NCBI GenBank assembly: GCA_937968035.1
Contig: CALBTS010000209.1
Coordinates: 1 to 13,685, forward strand
DNA from: an uncultured Methanomethylovorans sp.
GTDB taxonomy: Archaea > Halobacteriota > Methanosarcinia > Methanosarcinales > Methanosarcinaceae
DNA: 13,685 nucleotides
Direction of reading: 5' to 3'
In this document: positions 1 to 3,432 of the stretch, one piece after another
Layout of the letters: every line of letters starts with the position of its first letter
Position numbering within the stretch: the stretch's first letter is position 1
The notes under the pieces: model-generated
Database searches by the model: none
What the model was told of the DNA's origin: nothing
Seen by the model: only the letters and a program-made list of their open reading frames with translations
Position numbers and translations under genes: made by a program

Positions 1-98
1 TGTGCCGTGTGCCGTGTGCCGTGTGCCGTGTGCCGTGTGCCGTGTGCCGTGTGCCGTGTGCCATGTGCCATGTGCCGTGTGCCATGTGCCGTGTTGCG
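1..98. repeat. Heptanucleotide tandem array 1 (TGTGCCG)n
   Basis: Fourteen head-to-tail 7-bp units: eight TGTGCCG, then a mixture of TGTGCCA and TGTGCCG, ending with one TGTTGCG. The array runs off the left edge of the window, so its true length is unknown. Because 7 is not a multiple of 3, every reading frame translates into a 7-residue periodic peptide, so the open frames through it are not genes. It ends 8 bp before the palindrome 107-122 and its promoter. The last unit, TGTTGCG, is the main unit of array 2 (688-771), so the two arrays are related. Confidence 0.95.
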
Positions 99-106
99 TT
101 ATAAAA

Positions 107-122
107 TGTAGCAATTGCTACA
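107..122. promoter_or_regulatory. Palindrome TGTAGCAATTGCTACA, copy 1 (upstream of promoter 1)
   Basis: A perfect 16-bp dyad ending 6 bp before the -35 box. Its centre is about 50 bp upstream of the expected transcription start. This is consistent with an activator site or one half of a repression loop. The core GTAGCAATTGCTAC occurs five times in 1-1465 and I see it nowhere else in the window. The binding protein is not identified. Confidence 0.8.
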
Positions 123-128
123 ACCTAC

Positions 129-157
129 TTGACATAAGCCTTGTTTTCTGCTATAAT
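129..157 (+). promoter_or_regulatory. Consensus promoter 1
   Basis: TTGACA at 129-134, a 17-bp spacer, and TATAAT at 152-157: a perfect match to the sigma-70/sigma-A consensus. Transcription should start near 164. It drives the small zinc-knuckle gene at 206 and the overlapping gene at 378. The leader contains a 10-bp palindrome, TCGGCGCCGA, at 181-190. Confidence 0.9.
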
Positions 158-205
158 ATAATCATGGCGGCGATAAGGTGTCGGCGCCGAAACGGGAGAA
201 AGATC

Positions 206-400
206 ATGACAGAGAAAAAGTGGTTGGGTGACCGTGCTTGCAATATCTGCAAGTGCATAACACCCAAAATGTACGATGCTAAGACTTCGATGGGACCCTG
301 GGCATTTATGTGTAGCAATTGCTACGCTGAAGTTGGATGTCCCATCGGTCAGGAGTACGAAATTCGCGGAGATGACTATGTCAAACTTCGCGATTTATAG
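206..400 (+). CDS. Small zinc-knuckle protein (64 aa)
   Basis: ATG 206 is chosen because GGGAGA (194-199) lies at good spacing. An in-frame ATG at 164 coincides with the expected transcription start and could give a leaderless form longer by 14 residues. The protein has two CxxC knuckles, C12/C15 (plus C17) and C36/C39, with a G-P-W-A-F-M-C segment before the second. This layout recalls small zinc-binding proteins of unknown role found in many phages and plasmids, where the second knuckle is usually CPxCH; here it is C-S-N-C-Y. That pentapeptide is encoded by a copy of the regulatory palindrome (311-325). Function is unknown; DNA or protein binding is plausible. First gene of a probable two-gene operon. 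Confidence 0.75.
   Translation: MTEKKWLGDRACNICKCITPKMYDAKTSMGPWAFMCSNCYAEVGCPIGQEYEIRGDDYVKLRDL
311..325. promoter_or_regulatory. Palindrome copy 2, inside the zinc-knuckle gene
   Basis: TGTAGCAATTGCTAC matches the upstream palindrome at 15 of 16 bases and contains the complete 14-bp core (312-325). It is in frame as TGT-AGC-AAT-TGC-TAC, giving Cys36-Ser-Asn-Cys39-Tyr, the second zinc knuckle. Its centre is about 155 bp downstream of the expected start of promoter 1. It may act as DNA (operator/roadblock) or as RNA (5-bp stem with AAUU loop). Confidence 0.75.
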
Positions 401-575
401 GATGTGTATCCGCAACGGCAAGACACGTGAAATACGTGTCTTGCCTTGGCGGACTTGGCGTACTTTCCCCTGCGCTGCGGGGGAAATACGGGAAGTGAAG
501 CATATTGAAGAAATAAGTCTGGCTGAACGGTGCGGCTGGACGATAACGAGAGAAAAGAAAAGAAAAAATAATTGA
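378..575 (+). CDS. Hypothetical protein (65 aa), overlapping the zinc-knuckle gene
   Basis: The ATG at 378 has a Shine-Dalgarno sequence, GGAG (368-371), at 6 bp. The gene overlaps the previous one by 23 bp in another frame, and an intrinsic terminator follows its stop by 11 bp. These three points are why I take it as real. The product is basic, with a lysine/arginine-rich tail and two cysteines (C32, C52). I recognise no family. Its sequence holds a perfect 12-bp inverted repeat (417-428/434-445) and a 7-bp one (464-470/480-486). It could instead be non-coding structured RNA downstream of the zinc-knuckle gene. Confidence 0.55.
   Translation: MSNFAIYRMCIRNGKTREIRVLPWRTWRTFPCAAGEIREVKHIEEISLAERCGWTITREKKRKNN
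417..445 (+). other. Perfect 12-bp hairpin
   Basis: GGCAAGACACGT (417-428) pairs perfectly with 434-445 across the 5-nt loop GAAAT. No U-run follows, so it is a poor intrinsic terminator. It lies 16 bp after the zinc-knuckle stop codon and inside the probable 378-575 gene. It may stabilise or partition the upstream message, or cause translational pausing. Confidence 0.75.
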
Positions 576-586
576 TCTTCTCCCGT

Positions 587-632
587 GCCGGACTTTGAAG
601 GTTTCCCCTCTTTACTTCAAGGTCCGGCTTTT
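587..632 (+). terminator. Intrinsic terminator of unit 1
   Basis: A 14-bp stem, 587-600 (GCCGGACTTTGAAG) with 615-628, contains one G-U pair and a 14-nt loop and is followed by TTTTCCTT. This is a classic Rho-independent terminator, 11 bp after the 378-575 stop codon. Confidence 0.85.
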
Positions 633-637
633 CCTTG

Positions 638-672
638 TCCGCAACGGGCGCACATGTAATTAAAGGATGCGT
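638..672 (+). repeat. 35-bp direct repeat, copy 1
   Basis: It starts TCCGCAACGGGCGCA and ends AATTAAAGGATGCGT. It matches 1263-1297 at 32 of 35 positions without gaps; the three differences are transitions. The copy lies just after the terminator of unit 1 and before heptad array 2. A 10-bp fragment, TCCGCAACGG, also occurs at 409-418. Confidence 0.85.
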
Positions 673-687
673 TATACCTTTATTGCG

Positions 688-771
688 CGTGCCGTGTGCC
701 GTGTGCCGTGTGCCGTGTTGCGTGTCGCGTGTTGCGTGTTGCGTGTTGCGTGTTGCGTGTTGCGTGTTGCG
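688..771. repeat. Heptanucleotide tandem array 2 (TGTGCCG to TGTTGCG)
   Basis: Twelve 7-bp units in order: one CGTGCCG, three TGTGCCG, one TGTTGCG, one TGTCGCG, six TGTTGCG. The change of unit along the array records stepwise mutation and slippage expansion. It ends 13 bp before palindrome copy 3. Open frames through it, on both strands, are repeat artefacts. Confidence 0.95.
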
Positions 772-784
772 CAATATAAATAAA

Positions 785-800
785 TGTAGCAATTGCTACA
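785..800. promoter_or_regulatory. Palindrome copy 3 (upstream of promoter 2)
   Basis: Perfect 16-bp TGTAGCAATTGCTACA, 6 bp before the -35 box, exactly as at promoter 1. Its core lies 94 bp (about nine helical turns) from the core of copy 4, a spacing compatible with a DNA loop between two bound proteins. Confidence 0.8.
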
Positions 801-806
801 ACCTAC

Positions 807-835
807 TTGACATAAGCTTTGTTTTCTGGTATAAT
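807..835 (+). promoter_or_regulatory. Consensus promoter 2
   Basis: TTGACA 807-812, a 17-bp spacer, TATAAT 830-835. The expected start is near 842. The leader then contains a GC-rich hairpin (GCCGC 855-859 with GCGGC 865-869) and palindrome copy 4 before the ribosome site of the 909 gene. Confidence 0.9.
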
Positions 836-879
836 GCTGACAGATTTGAAAAACGCCGCACGGGGCGGCAAAAAACAAC

Positions 880-893
880 GTAGCAATTGCTAC
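880..893. promoter_or_regulatory. Palindrome copy 4 (leader of unit 2)
   Basis: The core GTAGCAATTGCTAC lies in the 5' leader, about 45 bp after the expected transcription start and 2 bp before the GGGAG ribosome site (896-900). A protein bound here, or a hairpin formed here in the RNA, would be well placed to control elongation or ribosome access. Confidence 0.75.
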
Positions 894-908
894 ATGGGAG
901 AATGTGTC

Positions 909-1262
909 ATGACTGCGAGAGACAATGGATGGAAAAAGGTAAAAAGCGGGTATTGGGCGCGTATTGCGGCATTGTTTCATTTGGCGATATACGTGAGGCT
1001 TGCCCAGAGTGGCAAGCCCACGTTCGCATTGTGTTATATCCACCGTAATGAATTAGGCGGTCTGCAAGCCGTCCCTAGCATTCAGGGATACGGCGAATAT
1101 GTTAATGTATCCCTGAACGCCATCAAATACGAGCTTTATGCTCGTGTTTGGGTTCGCCGTTTCCGTTGTCGGGGTGGTAGAGAATTTTATTTTCTATTAG
1201 ATCAACAAATATATAATAGGTGTAAATCCGTCATCAATTCTCTGATGGGGATTGATGATTGA
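909..1262 (+). CDS. Hypothetical protein (117 aa)
   Basis: ATG 909 is chosen because GGGAG (896-900) is 8 bp upstream; the open frame continues further upstream, but that part overlaps promoter 2 and the palindrome. The product is basic with mixed helix and strand character, a short hydrophobic patch near residues 18-30 (not a convincing membrane span) and an Arg/Cys-rich stretch around residues 79-91. I recognise no family. It is the only gene of unit 2. The coding DNA contains an 8-bp hairpin (997-1004/1011-1018) and a perfect 11-bp inverted repeat (1081-1091/1107-1117), so the transcript should be highly folded; a dual coding/structured RNA role cannot be excluded. Confidence 0.6.
   Translation: MTARDNGWKKVKSGYWARIAALFHLAIYVRLAQSGKPTFALCYIHRNELGGLQAVPSIQGYGEYVNVSLNAIKYELYARVWVRRFRCRGGREFYFLLDQQIYNRCKSVINSLMGIDD
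997..1018 (+). other. Coding hairpin in the 909 gene
   Basis: GGCTTGCC (997-1004) pairs with GGCAAGCC (1011-1018) across a 6-nt loop. Pairing can extend outwards by GTG/CAC (993-995 with 1020-1022) across one A-C mismatch. Confidence 0.7.
1081..1117 (+). other. Perfect 11-bp inverted repeat in the 909 gene
   Basis: TTCAGGGATAC (1081-1091) and GTATCCCTGAA (1107-1117) are perfect complements separated by 15 nt. Such a long exact repeat inside a 354-bp gene is not expected by chance. Confidence 0.75.
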
Positions 1263-1297
1263 TCCGCAACGGGCGCATGTGCAATTAAAGGATGCGT
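1263..1297 (+). repeat. 35-bp direct repeat, copy 2
   Basis: It begins on the base after the stop codon of the 909 gene and matches 638-672 at 32 of 35 positions. GGCGCAT (1272-1278) can pair with ATGCGCC (1298-1304), giving a hairpin that spans the repeat. Both copies lie in the 3' flank of a unit, suggesting a conserved end-of-unit element. Confidence 0.85.
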
Positions 1298-1328
1298 ATG
1301 CGCCGTTTCGTGTTACGTCCGTTGCGTA

Positions 1329-1368
1329 ACGTCCGGCACAGGTTACGTGCATGACCTGTGCCGGACGT
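1329..1368 (+). terminator. Perfect 15-bp hairpin between units 2 and 3
   Basis: ACGTCCGGCACAGGT (1329-1343) is fully complementary to 1354-1368 with a 10-nt loop. It is preceded by another small hairpin, GTTACG/CGTAAC (1312-1317/1325-1330). No U-tract follows, so it is not a textbook intrinsic terminator, but it is the only candidate end for unit 2. It finishes 13 bp before the -35 box of promoter 3 and may instead be a control site for it. Confidence 0.55.
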
Positions 1369-1381
1369 AGAGAGTGGGGGC

Positions 1382-1410
1382 TTGACAAATCCTGCTTTAT
1401 ATGGTATAAT
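1382..1410 (+). promoter_or_regulatory. Consensus promoter 3
   Basis: TTGACA 1382-1387, a 17-bp spacer, TATAAT 1405-1410. The expected start is near 1417. The leader resembles that of unit 2 (both share AGATTTGAAAA, then a CGCC/GGCG hairpin, then the palindrome), but the upstream palindrome of promoters 1 and 2 is absent; the 1329-1368 hairpin sits there instead. Confidence 0.9.
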
Positions 1411-1449
1411 GCCTGTAGATTTGAAAACCGCCCGGCGTAGCAAAAGCAC

Positions 1450-1465
1450 TGTAGCAATTGCTACA
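1450..1465. promoter_or_regulatory. Palindrome copy 5 (leader of unit 3)
   Basis: Perfect 16-bp TGTAGCAATTGCTACA about 41 bp after the expected start of promoter 3, the same leader position as copy 4 in unit 2. The ribosome site GAGAGGGA follows at 1481-1488. Confidence 0.8.
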
Positions 1466-1494
1466 CTAGGCAACAAAAAAGAGAGGGACGAGAA

Positions 1495-2439
1495 ATGAGT
1501 AAGGAAATGACAAAAAAGGTGGACTGGCAAGCCGAAACCGCCAAACTTGAAAACCCTGATGTGAAGCGCATACGCTATATGGGGGTCCGCCATATTGCCC
1601 CTGTACTCGCTGAAATCGGCGAGGCGGAATGCCCTTCCACTCTCAAAGGGTGGAAACATCTTGCAGAAGAGGTGGTGCTGTCGGAGGGTAGCCTTAGCCG
1701 CAATAAGGCCATCCTAACGATCGGCGTGCTGGCACGCCTTACACCAGAGGAGTATTGGGCGGTGAGGTATCACGCCACCGCTACCGCTGACAAAAGGTAT
1801 GGACGGGGTAAGGGACGCACTGCGCCCCTCCCCATGTTGCTAGCTGCCGCACATAGGCTAGCAGCATATCCGCACTTAGCAAGCTTGTGCGGGGCGGTAA
1901 TCACCGAAACAGGGGAATCTACTTTTGTGCGGCAGATAGCCGCACTCCCTGCGCGGTATAAAGCCGTGACGGGGAAAGATTTACCGCTGGATTTCGCGCC
2001 GCCGGCGGACGTGTTTGATGCTTTCATTACCGCCGTCAAGGACAAAGGCAAGGTCACGGATGAGACAATAAAATGTCTTCTTCCCCCGCCTTCCGGCGAA
2101 GACAAGCCCGAAGACAAGCCCGAAGACAAGCCCGAAGACAAGCCCGAAGACAAGCCTTCCGGCGATAGCAAGCCCGAAGACAAGCCTTCCGGCGAAGACA
2201 AACGGACTTCCCAGACCCCCGGTATCGCTGCCGCCGTTGAACGGCTGTTACATAGCCAGTTCGAGCCCGGCACTTTTGATGCGCGGGTAGCTGGGCTTCT
2301 GTCAGACTATCTGACAGACCTTATCCTCCTTCCCCCTGCGGCGCAGGTTTACTCAATCAACAAGGCGATTACGCTGATTCCGCGTATCGCTGAGGAGATT
2401 GAAAAGGCGAAGGCAAAGGCGAAGGGTGATAAGTTTTAG
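1495..2439 (+). CDS. Hypothetical protein with EDKP-repeat linker (314 aa)
   Basis: ATG 1495 follows GAGAGGGA (1481-1488) at 6 bp. Three parts can be seen: a mainly helical N-terminal domain (about 1-197), a charged flexible linker (202-236) made of E-D-K-P tetrapeptides interrupted by P-S-G-E/D, and a helical C-terminal domain (about 242-314) ending in a lysine/alanine-rich helix. There is no signal peptide or membrane span. I recognise no family. A linker between two helical domains suggests a tethered scaffold or nucleic-acid-associated protein, but that is inference. The coding DNA is G+C-rich and contains several hairpins (1723-1738, 1834-1867, 1927-1945, 2298-2318). Sole gene of unit 3. 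Confidence 0.7.
   Translation: MSKEMTKKVDWQAETAKLENPDVKRIRYMGVRHIAPVLAEIGEAECPSTLKGWKHLAEEVVLSEGSLSRNKAILTIGVLARLTPEEYWAVRYHATATADKRYGRGKGRTAPLPMLLAAAHRLAAYPHLASLCGAVITETGESTFVRQIAALPARYKAVTGKDLPLDFAPPADVFDAFITAVKDKGKVTDETIKCLLPPPSGEDKPEDKPEDKPEDKPEDKPSGDSKPEDKPSGEDKRTSQTPGIAAAVERLLHSQFEPGTFDARVAGLLSDYLTDLILLPPAAQVYSINKAITLIPRIAEEIEKAKAKAKGDKF
2098..2187 (+). repeat. In-frame 12-bp repeat coding for EDKP
   Basis: Five consecutive 12-bp units GAAGACAAGCC(C/T) at 2098-2157, then an 18-bp variant, then another unit at 2176-2187. Because 12 is a multiple of 3, unit gain or loss changes linker length without a frameshift. The near-identity of codons points to recent slippage expansion. Confidence 0.9.
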
Positions 2440-2446
2440 CGTTCAT

Positions 2447-2493
2447 GCGGCGCGTCCCCCATCCTAAATGCCGAGGATGGGGGGACGCGCCGC
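2447..2493 (+). terminator. Very long hairpin after unit 3
   Basis: Positions 2447-2465 pair with 2474-2493 through about 19 G+C-rich base pairs with a single extra G and an 8-nt loop, starting 7 bp after the stop codon of the 314-aa gene. A second hairpin, TGCCCC/GGGGCA (2508-2513/2519-2524), follows. There is no U-tract, so termination efficiency is uncertain, but the position fits the end of unit 3. Confidence 0.65.
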
Positions 2494-2542
2494 GCCCGGA
2501 TTATTCATGCCCCCTAAAGGGGCAGGGGGAGTTTACCTCCCG

Positions 2543-2612
2543 GGGACCGGCGACCGGCGACCGGGGACCGGCGACCGGCGACCGGCGACCGGCGACCGGC
2601 GACCGGCGACCG
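2543..2612. repeat. Heptanucleotide tandem array 3 (GCGACCG)n
   Basis: Ten 7-bp units: GGGACCG, two GCGACCG, GGGACCG, six GCGACCG. It has the same period as arrays 1 and 2 but an unrelated unit, and it follows rather than precedes a gene. Frames through it give a T-G-D-R-R-P-A periodic peptide and are not genes. Confidence 0.95.
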
Positions 2613-3217
2613 GCGCAATTCAGGCAAGCGAACCAGATAGCCGGGGGAGAGTGGGGGTTTTTTCGCCGGGGGAGAGTGGATGCCGGGAACCGGGGGGTAA
2701 TGAATAGTGGTCACACAGAGTTATTCCACCAAAAAATCCAGTCGCTTAAATTCATAAGAAAAAAATATGCCAAAAATCTAAAAGATCAACGACATTTTCA
2801 GCAAAAGCCAACGGCATTTAGTTACTTCAGAATGAGTAAAAAGTGTACCTACCCTGCATTATTCGCACTTTGCCATTTTCGTAAATTCCATATTTCAGCC
2901 ATCCTCAGAAACCAAAGTGCGAATTCTGAAAAGTAAACCGGATTTTCAACAAATTTCAAAGACAAGGCAAGCCAAGTGCGAATTCTGAGGTATGTGCCAC
3001 AAAAAGCCATTAATCCCCTTATTATGCTCAACAAGCTCTTAATACAGTAGGAATAGTGTCATTTCCTATGCTTTTTACTACTACTTATTACTGTTCTTCC
3101 AACCCAACTTATTATATAAAGAAAGAAAGAAATTGTGAGTATTATAAAGAGATTTAGAAGGATTTAGTCAAACATAGTAGTAAAGCCCCAATTGCTTTCA
3201 TTGTATACCCAAGCTCT
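2613..3217. other. Intergenic spacer
   Basis: About 600 bp without a convincing gene. The first 90 bp carry a 15-bp direct repeat, GCCGGGGGAGAGTGG, at 2640-2654 and 2665-2679 within a run of five G-tracts (2643-2697). From about 2700 the sequence turns A+T-rich. It contains copies of an 18-bp element (see 2826-2988). Short open frames here have no good ribosome site and include repeats. Confidence 0.7.
2826..2988. repeat. 18-bp element in direct and split inverted copies
   Basis: The intact copy is CAAAGTGCGAATTCTGAA (2913-2930). A 15-bp direct copy, AAGTGCGAATTCTGA, lies at 2974-2988. The exact reverse complement is present upstream but split: TTCAGAAT at 2826-2833 and TCGCACTTTG at 2863-2872, with 29 nt between. 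The placement just before the small terminase gene would suit recognition sites for packaging, replication or regulation; which of these is unknown. Confidence 0.75.
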
Positions 3218-3317
3218 AGAAGGCACCTAGAAGGCACCTAGGATGCCACGTATCGAGACTTAGGAATAGAAGGCACCTAGGATGTCTTGTTATGAATAGA
3301 AGGCACCTAGGATGCCT
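3218..3317. repeat. Four copies of AGAAGGCACCTAG(GATGCC)
   Basis: The core AAGGCACCTAG starts at 3220, 3231, 3270 and 3300; the last three copies continue with GATG(C/T)C. Each contains CCTAGG or its left part, flanked by GGCA and TGCC, a near-dyad typical of a protein-binding site. The set ends about 35 bp before the late promoter, so a phage activator or repressor is the natural candidate ligand. Confidence 0.8.
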
Positions 3318-3351
3318 TGTTAAGGATAGAATTTATTTCTCCAATTCCCGT

Positions 3352-3380
3352 TTTACTTTTTACCGAAAAACTACTATAAT
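3352..3380 (+). promoter_or_regulatory. Probable late (head operon) promoter
   Basis: TTTACT 3352-3357, a 17-bp spacer, TATAAT 3375-3380. The -10 is perfect and the -35 is weak (4 of 6), as expected for a promoter helped by an activator, and a repeat cluster lies just upstream. No other promoter of this quality is seen between here and the end of the structural operon. Confidence 0.6.
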
Positions 3381-3386
3381 ATAGTG

Positions 3387-3404
3387 AGGAGGATAGTACC
3401 TCCT
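3387..3404 (+). promoter_or_regulatory. 5'-end hairpin of the late transcript
   Basis: AGGAGG (3387-3392) pairs with CCTCCT (3399-3404) across a 6-nt loop. With a start near 3387 the hairpin would be at the extreme 5' end of the mRNA and would hide a strong Shine-Dalgarno-like sequence that has no start codon nearby. It probably protects the message or occludes ribosome binding. Confidence 0.5.
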
Positions 3405-3432
3405 GAGGCCATAATTTCCGGAGCAAAAAAAC

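Larger units (their letters stand above)
104..157 (+). repeat. 54-bp promoter/palindrome duplication, copy 1
   Basis: This block contains the palindrome and the full promoter and matches 782-835 at 52 of 54 positions (differences at 140/818 and 151/829, both inside the -35/-10 spacer). Both copies sit directly downstream of a heptad array, so the array plus promoter seems to have been duplicated as one unit. Confidence 0.9.
782..835 (+). repeat. 54-bp promoter/palindrome duplication, copy 2
   Basis: Second copy of the block at 104-157, with 2 differences, containing palindrome copy 3 and promoter 2. Beyond TATAAT the two units diverge completely, so only the control region is shared with unit 1. 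Confidence 0.9.

Noticed and set aside
1..98. CRISPR-like repeats or a cysteine-rich protein
   Set aside because: Units are 7 bp with no spacers, and the periodic peptide (P-C-A-V-C-R-V) arises in any frame because of the repeat; there is no ribosome site.
819..908. Upstream extension of the 117-aa gene
   Set aside because: It would place coding sequence across the -10 box, the leader hairpin and the palindrome, with no ribosome site.
376..1043. Minus-strand open frames through heptad array 2
   Set aside because: They consist largely of T-Q-H-A-T-R-N periodic translation of the repeat and run antisense to well-supported promoters and genes.
1285..1659. Minus-strand open frame between units 2 and 3
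   Set aside because: It lies across promoter 3, the palindrome and the hairpin, and opposes the 314-aa gene; no start signal.
1770..2273. Minus-strand open frame opposite the 314-aa gene
   Set aside because: Its L-S-S-G repeats are the antisense of the EDKP coding repeat; no promoter or ribosome site.
2445..2936. Plus-strand 163-aa open frame
   Set aside because: It starts inside the unit 3 hairpin, passes through heptad array 3 and the G-tract cluster, and has no ribosome site or family-like sequence.
2849..3034. Minus-strand 61-aa hydrophobic open frame
   Set aside because: It covers the repeated 18-bp elements, lacks a ribosome site and opposes the direction of all other genes.
3048..3076. 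Possible terminator TAGGAA/TTCCTA followed by T5
   Set aside because: The stem is only 6 bp and A+T-rich, and no gene ends nearby, so the match is likely chance.
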